A stretch of DNA of 64,000 nucleotides. Source: Pontibacter oryzae. Its GTDB lineage: Bacteria; Bacteroidota; Bacteroidia; Cytophagales; Hymenobacteraceae. Positions within the stretch are counted from its first letter, which is position 1, and every line of letters starts with the position of its first letter. The notes beneath the pieces were generated by a model, which was not told the DNA's origin, did no database searches, and was given only the letters and a program-made list of their open reading frames with translations. This document shows positions 25,505 to 34,165 of the stretch, piece after piece. Made by a program: the position numbers and the translations under genes. Location: assembly GCF_003576375.1 (NCBI RefSeq), contig NZ_QWGE01000004.1:124001-188000 (forward strand). The letters are read 5' to 3'.

Positions 25505-25862
25505 TAAGGCCCTGTACTACATAAAAACAGAAACGGCTCCTGTACAAAGTATGGGAGCCGCTTATGTTTAAAACCTTAGGTAATGCTTTTGCCTGGAAGT
25601 CCCGCCCCGGCTCGGAGCAGGAGCAAGTGGGGCGGGGCCAGGCCTTCTTCATAGTTTTATTTGGTAGGAGTAGGTAGTAGTCTGAAAGCTGGCGGCTTTA
25701 GAGCCGGCTTCCATAACTAAGATGCAGGAAGTATGCGGGAGGTTGCATGGGGTTGCCAAAAAAGCTTGCCAAGCAGCTGCGCGCATTTGTAGAATAGCCT
25801 GGCAATGAGTTGCTTGTTTGCCTGAGGTACTTTATATTGATAGATACAAATCTTTATATGCT
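25505..25862 (+). other. intergenic region with two hairpins
   Basis: 358 bases without a supported gene. The first hairpin, CGGCTCC ... GGAGCCG (25534-25560), is a likely terminator for the M28 gene. The second is a GC-rich stem, GCCTGG/CCAGGC (25591-25596 and 25638-25643) enclosing CCCGCCCC/GGGGCGGG (25601-25608 and 25629-25636). A 37-codon frame overlapping the second hairpin (from about 25564) has no recognisable product. Confidence 0.55.
25534..25560 (+). terminator. likely terminator after M28 peptidase
   Basis: CGGCTCC-TGTACAAAGTATG-GGAGCCG followed by CTTATGTTT; the U-run is weak. Confidence 0.5.
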
Positions 25863-26783
25863 ATGAAACGAACCTTATTAACAGCCATACTTTGCGCAAG
25901 TATGGCGTTTGCTGCCTCAGCGCAAAGTATAAGCGAGGCCACCGCCAAGTATGATGCCAAAGCCTACAAAGCCTCCGGCGAAACCTACGAAAAAGCGTTT
26001 GCGCAAGGCAAGGGTAATGCTTCCGATCATTACAACGCCGCCTGCTCCTGGGCATTGGCCGGAAACAAAGCCAAGGCATTTGCCAACCTCAACAAAGCCG
26101 TGGCTTTAGGCTGGGATAATGTTGGGCACCTAAAGCAAGATACCGACTTAAGCAGTCTACACACCGACAAGCGGTGGAATCAGCTTGTTGGGGAGTTAGA
26201 AAAGAAAGTGGCGGCGCAGGAGGCCAAGTATGATAAACCGCTTAAAGCGCAATTGGAGCAAATCCTTAAAACCGACCAGGGCGTGCGCCAGGAATACCAG
26301 GCAGTCACATCCAAGTACAGCATTAACTCCGAAGAGGTAAAGCAGGCCATTCAAAAAATGATTGCTACAGACGAGGAGAATAAAAAGCAGGTGACTGGAA
26401 TTATTGATGCACATGGCTGGCCGGGCAAAAGTATGGTAGGCAAGCAGGCAAGCCTGGCAGCTTTTCTGGTTATCCAGCACAGTGATAAAGAAACCATGGA
26501 GAAGTACCTGCCACAGCTACGCGAGGCTGCCGCAAAAGGCGAAGCCGAAAAAAGCCAGCTAGCCCTAATGGAGGACCGCGTGCTAATGAACAACGGCAAG
26601 CTCCAGATTTACGGGAGCCAGCTTAATGTAAACAACGAAACGGGGCAGCCAGAGCTGTATAAAATAGCCGACGAAGCCAACGTAAACAAGCGGCGCGAAG
26701 AAATGGGCCTGGAGCCTTTAGAGGATTACCTCAAACGGTTTGGCATAGATTACAAAGTGCCGCAGGCAAGCAAAAATGAATAA
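25863..26783 (+). CDS. secreted TPR and DUF6624 domain protein
   Basis: 306 residues from ATG 25863, chosen because it starts a clear signal peptide (MKRTLLTAILCASMAFAASAQ). Residues about 25-100 form TPR-like helices (YDAKAYKASGETYEKAFAQG; HYNAACSWALAGNKAKAFANL). Residues about 125-300 match the DUF6624 pattern: DQGVRQEY, IIDAHGWPGKSMVGKQASLAAFLVIQHSD, YLPQLREAAAKGE, LALMEDRVLMNNGKLQIYGSQ and RREEMGLEPLEDYL. The domain has no known activity. It is exported to the periplasm and faces a convergent radical SAM gene. Confidence 0.85.
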   Translation: MKRTLLTAILCASMAFAASAQSISEATAKYDAKAYKASGETYEKAFAQGKGNASDHYNAACSWALAGNKAKAFANLNKAVALGWDNVGHLKQDTDLSSLHTDKRWNQLVGELEKKVAAQEAKYDKPLKAQLEQILKTDQGVRQEYQAVTSKYSINSEEVKQAIQKMIATDEENKKQVTGIIDAHGWPGKSMVGKQASLAAFLVIQHSDKETMEKYLPQLREAAAKGEAEKSQLALMEDRVLMNNGKLQIYGSQLNVNNETGQPELYKIADEANVNKRREEMGLEPLEDYLKRFGIDYKVPQASKNE

Positions 26784-26785
26784 GC

Positions 26786-26823
26786 AAAAAACCCGAAGCT
26801 GTTTAACCAGCTTCGGGTTTTTT
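26786..26823. terminator. bidirectional terminator
   Basis: AAAAAACCCGAAGCTG-TTTAAC-CAGCTTCGGGTTTTTT, perfect 16-base arms. It lies between the convergent DUF6624 and radical SAM genes. Confidence 0.93.
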
Positions 26824-26826
26824 ATG

Positions 26827-29028
26827 CTATAGCAGCAGTAATCCTTTTTCCCGGAGCTCGAACCAGGTTGGGGAGCTCATGAACTCGGCAAAATTGAGAT
26901 GCGCCTCCACCGGGAAACTTTCTTCCAACTGCTTCAAGGTTCTGGCCGCATCCTCCGGCGTAATTTTCTGGAGTATATCAAAGAGCCATTGGCCAATAAT
27001 GGCAGTGGTTTTCACCTGGAAGTCCTCGGCCTTCTCGAAGAACGTAAGCAGGCAGCGTTCCAGAGTTTCGCCTTTCTTGGCATACATGGTAAACTCTATC
27101 TCGGGCACGCCACCCATCCAAAGCACCCGGGCATTGCGGCGCTCGGTATCAGGTTTAGGCGGCTGCTGGATAGCATTATAAATTAAGTTAGGGCGCAGCT
27201 TGGTGCGTGGCGTCTTAAAATCGAACCAGAACGAGAGGGGCTCTTCTAAAGCCACGCCATGCATATAGTTATAGATAGCCTTGGCCAGGCCTTCGCCAAA
27301 CATAGTATGGTCGGTGCCTTTCGGGTCGTCGTGCCACAAGTCGTTGTTGGCAAATGGGCCTTCCTCGGGGCCAACTTTTACCACGCTATACTTCTCCGGA
27401 TTTTTGCCCACAGGGCTATGTGCCGTCATGCTGAAGCGGTGCCAGTAGCCTGATTGTATCACATTGTTTATAAACAGCTGGCGCACCACCTCCAGCGAGT
27501 CGATGGTTTCCTGGGTTGTTTGGGTCGGGAAGCCATACATGAGGTAAGCATGCACCATAATGCCGGCCTGCGTAAAGGCATCGGTTACGCGCGCTACCTG
27601 CTCAATACTCACGCCCTTCTCCATCAGATCCAGGAGCCTGTTAGAAGCTACTTCCAAACCACCCGATACGGCAATACAACCAGAATCGGCAAGCAGGCGG
27701 CACAGGTCCGGCGTAAAGGTTTTCTCGAATCGGATATTTCCCCACCAGCTTATTTTCACGCCGCGCCTGATCAGTTCAATCGCCATATCGCGGAGCGGGG
27801 CAGGAGGCGCGGCCTCATCCACAAAGTGGAAACCTGTTTGCCCGGTTTGTGCGATTATCTGCTCAATACGGTCTACCAGCAAGGTTGCCGGGGCCACATC
27901 GTAGCGGTTTATATAATCTAGGGTGATGTCGCAGAAGGAGCAGCGTTTCCAGTAGCATCCGTGGGCAATGGTGAGCTTGTTCCAGCGACCATCGCTCCAG
28001 AGGCGGTGCATCGGGTTTATCACGTCGATCACCGAGAGATAATCCTGCAGGCGCAGGTCGCTGTAGTCTGGGGTGCCCACCTCGGTATGCGGAATATCAG
28101 GGTCGGTGCTGCCGTTGATGTACTGCACCTGGCCATCGGCAAGTATAAATGTGCGCTGCAACTGCTCCACGTCGCGCTGGCCCTGCAGGTGCTCGAGCAG
28201 TTTCAGCCACGGGCCCTCGCCATCATCCAGCGTCACGAAATCAATATACTTAAAGAGGCGTGGCTCGCGCAGGCTGCGCAGCTCGGTGTTGGGGTAGCCG
28301 CCGCCCATCATGGTTTTTATATGCGGGTACTTTGCCTTGATGTACTGCGCCATGCGTAGCCCGCCATACAGGTTGCCCGGAAACGGGATGGAGAAGCCCA
28401 CCACATCGGGCTGCACCTGCTGCATGTGTTGCTCCAGGAGTTCTAGCAGCAGTTTATCCACTAGGTTGGGCGGCAGTTGCAGGGCATGCTCCAGCGGGTC
28501 GAAGCTAGTGGCAGACATAGCCAGGCTCTCGGCGTAACGGCTGAAGGCAAAGTATGGGCAAACGGTTTCTTTTATCAGGTCGCCGAGGTCTTCTAAGTAT
28601 AAGGTGGCCAGGTAGCGGGCACGGTCGGTGATGCCCATACTTCCGAAGGCCCAATCAATGTCCTCTACCTGATCGAAGCGGGCGGCCTCTGGCAAAAAGC
28701 GGCTGTAGCTTATCTGCTGGGCCAGCGTATTATCCTTGTTTTGTAAAAAACGGATAACCGGCTCAATGGTGTGCAGATACTCGCGCTTCAGGCGCAGCAT
28801 GCGCAGGCTGTTATCCGAAAGTTTATAGCCACCTTGTTCTATCGCCTCAAAAATCTGCTGCAGTCCATCTTTAGAGAACATGCGCAGTACCAACTCAATA
28901 CCCATGTCGGCTTGCGTAACGCTAAAATCTTGGCCGGCCAGAAAGCCTTTCAGGTATGCTGTGGCCGGGTAGGGCGTGTTAAGTTGCGTAAGGGGCGGCG
29001 TTAGCAGCAGTATAGTCGGCTTTTTCAA
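26827..29028 (-). CDS. B12-binding-domain radical SAM protein
   Basis: 733 residues. An N-terminal cobalamin-binding-like domain (ILLLTPPLTQLNTPYPATAYLKGFL; VDVVGFSIPF-type strand; MMGGGYPNTE) leads into the radical SAM barrel. The cluster motif is HGCYWKRCSFCD, a CX4CX2C spacing rather than the classic CX3CX2C. The barrel continues with FHFVDEAAPP, GNIRFEKTF and SGGLEVASNRLLDLMEKG. The C-terminal 200 residues are family-specific. The start is TTG at 29028; an in-frame stop lies just upstream. The substrate is unknown, and no biosynthetic partners flank it. Confidence 0.88.
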   Translation of the reverse strand: MKKPTILLLTPPLTQLNTPYPATAYLKGFLAGQDFSVTQADMGIELVLRMFSKDGLQQIFEAIEQGGYKLSDNSLRMLRLKREYLHTIEPVIRFLQNKDNTLAQQISYSRFLPEAARFDQVEDIDWAFGSMGITDRARYLATLYLEDLGDLIKETVCPYFAFSRYAESLAMSATSFDPLEHALQLPPNLVDKLLLELLEQHMQQVQPDVVGFSIPFPGNLYGGLRMAQYIKAKYPHIKTMMGGGYPNTELRSLREPRLFKYIDFVTLDDGEGPWLKLLEHLQGQRDVEQLQRTFILADGQVQYINGSTDPDIPHTEVGTPDYSDLRLQDYLSVIDVINPMHRLWSDGRWNKLTIAHGCYWKRCSFCDITLDYINRYDVAPATLLVDRIEQIIAQTGQTGFHFVDEAAPPAPLRDMAIELIRRGVKISWWGNIRFEKTFTPDLCRLLADSGCIAVSGGLEVASNRLLDLMEKGVSIEQVARVTDAFTQAGIMVHAYLMYGFPTQTTQETIDSLEVVRQLFINNVIQSGYWHRFSMTAHSPVGKNPEKYSVVKVGPEEGPFANNDLWHDDPKGTDHTMFGEGLAKAIYNYMHGVALEEPLSFWFDFKTPRTKLRPNLIYNAIQQPPKPDTERRNARVLWMGGVPEIEFTMYAKKGETLERCLLTFFEKAEDFQVKTTAIIGQWLFDILQKITPEDAARTLKQLEESFPVEAHLNFAEFMSSPTWFELREKGLLLL

Positions 29029-29214
29029 AATAAATCAGCATTTATATAGTTGGTTGGCAGCAGCGCCAATTGCAAAAGTACAGGTTTCTGACGCATTATC
29101 TAAGGTACTGCCGCCCTTGCAACAGCCTGTAAGCGCTAGTGGTTCATGCACCACCTAACGCTAAATCTATATCCTTAAACTTAGATATAATGATTAATAA
29201 ATATTTAATATGGG

Positions 29215-29250
29215 ATTGGTGATAATTCTGTGGAATTTTATTTATATTTG
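29215..29250 (+). promoter_or_regulatory. predicted promoter for the 29.3 kb gene
   Basis: TATATTTG (29243-29250) is an exact TAnnTTTG -7 element. ATTG at 29215-29218 is the best -33 candidate, but the 24-base spacer is long. Confidence 0.4.
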
Positions 29251-29294
29251 CTTAGTTGATTTCTATAAAATGCTGCAATAATCAAATTTGGGCC

Positions 29295-29630
29295 ATGAAC
29301 GTACGGAAAACATTGCATGCTGGCTTTACACTATCGCTTCTGGTGCTAGCTGTATACCTGTTGCACTGGCAGGAAACGGGGCTAAAGCAGGTGTACTCTG
29401 CACCTGAAAAAAGCAGGGTTGTTACCAAAGGCAGCAACCCTGCCGTAAGAAGTGTTTGCTGCCTAGAGCACGCGCTTCAGGCGGTTAGACACCATGATAT
29501 TGTAGCCCCAAACATTACACATAGCTTTAGAAAAATGGTAAAGCGCAAGCTGGCTGGAAACAAACAACAAGATAGCGCCGCGCACCACCTGGCCTCCGTT
29601 TCTTTAGAGGGGCAGGCACTCACTAACTAA
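29295..29630 (+). CDS. small single-pass membrane or secreted protein
   Basis: 111 residues from ATG 29295. One hydrophobic N-terminal segment (AGFTLSLLVLAVYLL) is followed by a basic, His-containing tail (VRSVCCLEHALQAVRHHD; RKMVKRKLAGNK). There is a vicinal CC pair. I recognise no family. A TAnnTTTG promoter element is upstream and a strong terminator downstream, both supporting a real gene. Confidence 0.6.
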   Translation: MNVRKTLHAGFTLSLLVLAVYLLHWQETGLKQVYSAPEKSRVVTKGSNPAVRSVCCLEHALQAVRHHDIVAPNITHSFRKMVKRKLAGNKQQDSAAHHLASVSLEGQALTN

Positions 29631-29643
29631 ACCACACTAGCTT

Positions 29644-29688
29644 AAAGCAAAAGCGCCTGCAGTTAAAAACCACAGGCGCTTTTGCTTT
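29644..29688. terminator. bidirectional terminator
   Basis: AAAGCAAAAGCGCCTG ... CAGGCGCTTTTGCTTT, perfect 16-base arms, between convergent small genes. TATACTTTG follows immediately. Confidence 0.9.
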
Positions 29689-29707
29689 TATACTTTGCAC
29701 TAAAGGT

Positions 29708-29935
29708 TTATCGTCTTATAAACTTGCCCATACCGTAGTTTACACCTGGTACAATCAGAAGTGATGTAATAGCAATCAGAACGTAAAACACCAAAAAGCT
29801 GCGCAGCCACCTCCCCGGAAAATCAGAATGCAGCCCAAAGGTATACATCTCTAGTGCCGATGCCAGCAACAGACTTATAACCGCAATAATGAGCAGCTTG
29901 CGGCGCAGCTGCGGTCTGAGAACTATTTGTTTCAT
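29708..29935 (-). CDS. DUF2798 family small membrane protein
   Basis: 75 residues from ATG 29935; seven more codons are open upstream. Two membrane helices (LLIIAVISLLLASALEMYTFGL and FLVFYVLIAITSLLIVPGVNY) are joined by a short loop DFPGRWLRSF, the pattern of DUF2798. A basic C-terminus GMGKFIRR follows. The function of the family is unknown. Confidence 0.75.
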   Translation of the reverse strand: MKQIVLRPQLRRKLLIIAVISLLLASALEMYTFGLHSDFPGRWLRSFLVFYVLIAITSLLIVPGVNYGMGKFIRR

Positions 29936-29984
29936 GGGGCTTAACTTTGAGCGCAAAGTAAGGTGTTATCATCATATAAAAAAA

Positions 29985-30155
29985 TCAGGAATGCCCTTTT
30001 TGCGCTTCCTCATTTTCTGATGAATGAGGTGGGGTCTTCTCTGTAGGCGTTTTCTGGGGTGGTGGCCCCTGGCGGAGTTTCTTTACCTGCTCCACATCTG
30101 AGGAATCGTCTTTGGTGGTTTCTGTGGGTGGTGTTTTCTTTCCTTTCTCTTCCAT
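29985..30155 (-). CDS. small hydrophilic Pro/Lys/Thr-rich protein
   Basis: 56 residues from ATG 30155. Composition is extreme: rich in Lys, Glu, Pro, Thr and Ser, with no hydrophobic core (KGKKTPPTETTKDDSSD; QKTPTEKTPPHSSENEE). It would be disordered. Similar small hydrophilic genes occur at 36.7-37.1 kb. No family is recognised. The reading frame could be chance, but the start context and composition resemble stress-type proteins. Confidence 0.45.
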   Translation of the reverse strand: MEEKGKKTPPTETTKDDSSDVEQVKKLRQGPPPQKTPTEKTPPHSSENEEAQKGHS

Positions 30156-30296
30156 CGTTTTTGAAACTAAGTTTAACAATATACTTTTTTACGAAAGGGA
30201 GGGCCTGCTGGTGCGCCTTAACTCTTGGCAAACGGCAGTCGTACATAGGTAGGTGGCTACTGGCCATACCATGTTTAATTGAAACGACTATTAACT

Positions 30297-30611
30297 ATGA
30301 ATAAGCATAACATAAGCGCAGCCATACTTGGAGTGGCTGCAACAGCCTTTACACTGGGTGGGCTTACAAGCTGCGACACCGGCACGAGCCCCGGAGAAAC
30401 AAATGTAGAGCGTAGCGATATCCGGGATGAGGGCGAGATGGTAGGAGATGAAGGGGACCAGCCAGCCCGTTACGACGAAGCCGATAGCCTGGAAAGCCAC
30501 TACGATCATGCCGACCACGAAAACCACGACGATAACACGAACAAAGCCCTAGGCGATGGCGCCTACGATGGCAAAGGTGATGGCGTAAAGCGCGACGAAG
30601 TGCAGCAATAA
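30297..30611 (+). CDS. acidic His-rich small lipoprotein
   Basis: 104 residues from ATG 30297. The signal peptide ends with lipobox LTSC (Cys about residue 26). The mature part is very acidic and carries clustered His and Asp (SLESHYDHADHENHDDN), a composition able to bind divalent metals. No known family is recognised. It ends at a terminator shared with the BtuG-like gene. Confidence 0.7.
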   Translation: MNKHNISAAILGVAATAFTLGGLTSCDTGTSPGETNVERSDIRDEGEMVGDEGDQPARYDEADSLESHYDHADHENHDDNTNKALGDGAYDGKGDGVKRDEVQQ

Positions 30612-30619
30612 GAATCCTA

Positions 30620-30684
30620 CCTAACTTTAAAGCAAGAGAGCCTGCCTCAAATACGAGGCAGGCTCTCTTGTTTTTAAAGTTAGG
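30620..30684. terminator. nested bidirectional terminator
   Basis: Inner stem AAGAGAGCCTGCCTC-AAATAC-GAGGCAGGCTCTCTT. The outer arms CCTAACTTTAAA/TTTAAAGTTAGG extend it to 65 bases with mismatched bulges between. Confidence 0.88.
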
Positions 30685-30688
30685 CAGT

Positions 30689-31789
30689 TTAATTGAATAC
30701 AAACCCGTTAGGGCCAATTCCTGCTTTAAAGGTTGTTACCTGCGTGCCGTCCGGGCGATACACATATACTGTTCCATCAGCGGTGAAGCCGTCTTGCGCG
30801 CCGCCATAGATGTAACCATTCTCTGGGTCTACGCCGATGGCGTAAAAGTTTTTATTCACTACAAGGGTATGGTTCAGGCTGCTGGCATTGGTTTCCTGCT
30901 TATACACTTTGCCGCCATAGCTATAGTATAGCGTGTTTCGGGCACCATTAAGCACAAGTTTGCTGGCACCGGCCGCTACATCCGGAAAAGCAAAAGTACT
31001 GATAACCGAGCCATCTGCACCACTGATCTTAGTTAATGCGCCGGCTGTGCTCTTAGCTGGGTCAATATCCGGGTAAGTGGCGTAAACCTTTTTGCCGCTG
31101 CTCAGAACCCAAACATTGTTGCTGGCATCCACGGCTATACTTGTAGGGTAATCGGTTACGGGGATTGTTTTCTCTACCGCATCTGTAGCCGTATTGATAA
31201 CGGTAACTGTATTGCTGCCCTGGTTGGCAACAAACAATTTGCCGCCTACAATAGCAAGTGCCTCTGGCTGCGTGCCAACGTTAATCGTCTTAAGCACAGT
31301 ATAACTCTCCAGGTCGATTACTGCTACGCGCCCGGTTGGGTACTCGTATGTTGCCGGGTCATACATAAGCCATTCCGTGGCGTAGCCTTTCTGGTTGTTA
31401 AGGGCAGCGAAGTAACGCGGTTGATTCAGGCCTTCTACGGTGGCTACACTCTGGAACGTGGCTGCATTTACCACCTCCAGCTTGTTGCTGTTGTTCACCA
31501 CAATAAAGGCCCGGTCATCGTGCAGCACCATGCTTTGGGCGATATCTCCTAATAAACGCTTATTTACCGTCTGGAAAACCTGTTGCTCGGCCTGGCCGGA
31601 GTTACTGTTATAAAAGGTAACAGAACTGTTAGAGTTGTTAAAGCCACCTTCGTTAACCACAAATACCCCATTCTCGGAATAGGCGCCACTTGGGCCATCG
31701 TTATCATCGTTGCAACCAGTAAAAGCAAAAGAGCTGAAGACCAGCGATACAGCAAGCAATAAGCTGCGGAAGTTATTTAGTTTTCTCAT
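30689..31789 (-). CDS. btuG: BtuG-like cobalamin-binding surface lipoprotein, beta-propeller
   Basis: 366 residues. The lipobox FTGC gives Cys at residue 26. The mature chain is a seven-blade YncE/DUF5074-like propeller (GVFVVNEGGFNNSNSSVTFYN; GRVAVIDLESYTVLKTINVGTQPEALAI; NTVTVINTATDAVEKTIPVTDYPTSIAVD; NFYAIGVDPENGYIYGG). BtuG of Bacteroides is a propeller of this type that caps BtuB and binds B12 with very high affinity. Here the gene lies 30 bases after a btuB-like gene preceded by a cobalamin riboswitch, which makes the BtuG role likely. I infer the ligand from this context. Confidence 0.8.
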   Translation of the reverse strand: MRKLNNFRSLLLAVSLVFSSFAFTGCNDDNDGPSGAYSENGVFVVNEGGFNNSNSSVTFYNSNSGQAEQQVFQTVNKRLLGDIAQSMVLHDDRAFIVVNNSNKLEVVNAATFQSVATVEGLNQPRYFAALNNQKGYATEWLMYDPATYEYPTGRVAVIDLESYTVLKTINVGTQPEALAIVGGKLFVANQGSNTVTVINTATDAVEKTIPVTDYPTSIAVDASNNVWVLSSGKKVYATYPDIDPAKSTAGALTKISGADGSVISTFAFPDVAAGASKLVLNGARNTLYYSYGGKVYKQETNASSLNHTLVVNKNFYAIGVDPENGYIYGGAQDGFTADGTVYVYRPDGTQVTTFKAGIGPNGFVFN

Positions 31790-31819
31790 TATAGTTTATA
31801 GTATGAATAAATGGGTAAT

Positions 31820-33745
31820 CTAGGGAAGTATAAAGCGCAGGCTGAGCGTATAGCCACGCGGCGGCATGGCCCGGGCAGACATGGTCTGGTATTCAGCGTT
31901 GGTGGCGTTATCGGAGCGCAGCGAGAGCAGCAGGATGTTGGGGCCAAGCTGCAAGCGTTTGGTAAATGCCAGGTTCAGCAGCAGGAAATCGTCCAGACTG
32001 GTGGTTTCGGAGTTTGAGGTATAGCGCAAGCCGGTATAGTTTAGGGTGCCCAGTAAGCTCCATGATTTATACTTTGCCGCCGTAGAGAGAACCGCTTTGT
32101 GTTGCGGAACATACATCAGCTGCTTGCCAAGGCCGTCAGAGTTGTTTTCGTATACTTCTTTCTGTACCGAGGAAGTATAAGTATAGGCGGCGGTGCTGTT
32201 TAGTTGCCACTTGCCCCAGGTGGCAGTAGCCGACGCACTCAGCTCAAAGCCCTTGCTTTCTACTTTTTGCAGGTTGACTGGCCGCCAAGTGCCGTTACTG
32301 TTAGGCGCCCATTGTATCCAGTCGTCTAGCAGCATGTAATACCCGGTGGCTTCAGTTTGCAACAGGAGGTTACTGCCCTGCACCAGCACATGGCGCAGAC
32401 CCAGCTCAAAGTTACGGCCTTGCTCGGGGCGCAGGTCTGGGTTGCCTGCATTGGCCCAAAAGCGGTCGTTTAGTGTCGGTGCGCGGTAGCTGCCGCTGGC
32501 GTTGCCCTTAAGCGATACTTGGTGCCGGTTGTTGTTAAAGAACTTCCAGTTGAAGCCGAGTGCCGGAGTTAGCGGCGGGTTATAGCCATCCACAAAAGCT
32601 TGGCGTAGGTTCAGGGAGAGTTGTAGCTGTTGCGCCGGGTCGTAGCGGAACAAAGCGAACAGAGCCGTGCGGTTTTCTTCTGCCGGCCCGGCGTAGCCAT
32701 CGTTCTGCGCGGCAAAGTGCTGCATGTTTATACCCCCGCGCAGGCGCCAGCGGTTGCCGTAAGTATAGGTTTGCTCTGCCTGCAGCTGGTATGTGTTTAC
32801 GTCTGATTCGGAGTCGTTGCTCAGGTCGGTAAAATGGAGGTGATCCTTAAAATAAGCTGCTTTGATATTGGTTTGCCCCAGGCTGCTTAGGTGTTTTAGC
32901 TCAGTCATCAGGCGGAGGCTTTCGTCCAGTTGGCGGGCATCGGTATCGGCAGAACCCATAGAAGGTTGCACCTCGCGGTCTGAGTACGTGTACCAGCCAT
33001 GCACGGCTAGGTCAGTTTTAGGGGAGAGTTGCCAGCCAAAATCCTGGGTAAAGCCATGTTGCGCCACAGCAGCGTGTTCCTGCTTTGTTTCCGGGGTTTT
33101 AAACCTGCTCAGGTCCCGGAAAGTGAAGTTATTTTCGGCCAGCAGCCCGTAAGTACTAAGCCCGTAGCTAAACTTGCCGCTGGTATACCCTAGGCTGCCG
33201 CTACCGAAATAGCGCCCAAAACTGCCTGCTTCCAGCTTTACATCGCCTCCCAAGCCTTGCGTTTTATGCTTTGGGGAGTTCAATAGCACGGCCCCGCCAA
33301 TAGCCCCGCTGCCATAGCTTGCCGCCGCCGAGCCATACTGAACCGCCACATCACCAAGCCCGCTAAGGGGTAATGTCGAAAAATCAGCCTGGCCGAGGGT
33401 GGCTGGTGCAATGTTAAGCCCATTCCAAAGCACGGCGGTTTGGCTGGCGTTTGTGCCCCGGAAACTCACCGACGAGATGCCACTGACCCCATAGCTTTTG
33501 AGGTATAAGGGAGTGCGGGCCTGCAGGGCCTCGGCCAGAGAGCCGGAACTGTACGTGCTCAGGTAGGCGCTATCGAGCTGTTCCACGTGGCTGCCGGCAG
33601 CAAAAACCTCGGCAGGCTTGCCAAAAACCTCCACGGTGCCTAGCTGTAGTTGGGTGGTGTCCTGTGGGTGTTGGGCCACAGCCTTGCCAAATGCGCAGCA
33701 AAGGCCGGCGCAGAGCCATACTTTTAAATAAGAGAAATTAGCCAA
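31820..33745 (-). CDS. btuB: TonB-dependent outer-membrane receptor for cobalamin
   Basis: 641 residues. The signal peptide ends about residue 24 (GKAVAQ). The TonB-box region and plug domain follow (TVEVFGKPAEVFAAG; ISSVSFRGTNASQTAVLWNGLNIAPATLGQADFSTLP), then a 22-strand-type barrel ending MPPRGYTLSLRFILP, with the aromatic C-terminus replaced by Ile-Leu-Pro. The start is TTG at 33745; an in-frame stop lies 12 bases upstream. A cobalamin riboswitch lies about 120 bases upstream on the same strand, so expression should fall when B12 is plentiful. The BtuG-like gene follows in the operon. Confidence 0.92.
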   Translation of the reverse strand: MANFSYLKVWLCAGLCCAFGKAVAQHPQDTTQLQLGTVEVFGKPAEVFAAGSHVEQLDSAYLSTYSSGSLAEALQARTPLYLKSYGVSGISSVSFRGTNASQTAVLWNGLNIAPATLGQADFSTLPLSGLGDVAVQYGSAAASYGSGAIGGAVLLNSPKHKTQGLGGDVKLEAGSFGRYFGSGSLGYTSGKFSYGLSTYGLLAENNFTFRDLSRFKTPETKQEHAAVAQHGFTQDFGWQLSPKTDLAVHGWYTYSDREVQPSMGSADTDARQLDESLRLMTELKHLSSLGQTNIKAAYFKDHLHFTDLSNDSESDVNTYQLQAEQTYTYGNRWRLRGGINMQHFAAQNDGYAGPAEENRTALFALFRYDPAQQLQLSLNLRQAFVDGYNPPLTPALGFNWKFFNNNRHQVSLKGNASGSYRAPTLNDRFWANAGNPDLRPEQGRNFELGLRHVLVQGSNLLLQTEATGYYMLLDDWIQWAPNSNGTWRPVNLQKVESKGFELSASATATWGKWQLNSTAAYTYTSSVQKEVYENNSDGLGKQLMYVPQHKAVLSTAAKYKSWSLLGTLNYTGLRYTSNSETTSLDDFLLLNLAFTKRLQLGPNILLLSLRSDNATNAEYQTMSARAMPPRGYTLSLRFILP

Positions 33746-33867
33746 AATACGTAATGCTTACATCCCGAAGCATGCCACAGGCAGAAAGGCAGAAACAGCA
33801 AACGCAGTAGTTAAACAGCGGTGGCCGTGCAGCTTTTTACCCGAAAGCATACGACAAATTTGTGTCG

Positions 33868-34048
33868 GACTGGCAGGTCTCCTGGCTCTCTTCAGTTAGT
33901 CCGCCTTCCCATGCGGCAAGTGCTGCACAGTGGCCTTTGGTTATGGACTAACCCGTTTTGTGAAGATGACAGTTGCGGGAACAGCGCAGGATTTACACCT
34001 GCTTCCCTTTTAAGGTTATATCTACGGCAGTAGTTACAGCCACCAATC
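33868..34048 (-). ncRNA. cobalamin riboswitch controlling btuB-btuG
   Basis: Read on the minus strand, GATTGG (34048-34043) pairs with CCAGTC (33873-33868) as P1. The core contains GGGAAGCAGGTGTAAATCC, then CGCTG, CCCGCAACTGT, and the B12 box GCCAGGAGACCTGCC (33886-33872), all conserved cobalamin-aptamer elements in the right order. A CGACA/TGTCG hairpin lies just downstream (about 33851-33867) and may belong to the expression platform. Binding of adenosylcobalamin or another corrinoid would repress the receptor operon. Confidence 0.95.
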
Positions 34049-34064
34049 TGAAGGCGAAATTACG

Positions 34065-34090
34065 AATTAATAATTACCAATTAATAATTA
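34065..34090. repeat. 12-base AT-rich direct repeat
   Basis: AATTAATAATTA occurs at 34065-34076 and 34079-34090 between the riboswitch and the DNA glycosylase gene. It is purely A/T and could be part of a promoter or regulator site. Confidence 0.5.
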
Positions 34091-34165
34091 TTAAGGGGGA
34101 ATTAGGAGAGCGAGGCTGAATGTGCGTAGACACGGTAATGATCAACTGACAACAAATAACGAAGC

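Noticed and set aside
27454..27921. Long plus-strand frame opposite the radical SAM gene
   Set aside because: Shadow of a well-supported coding gene on the other strand; protein has no recognisable domain.
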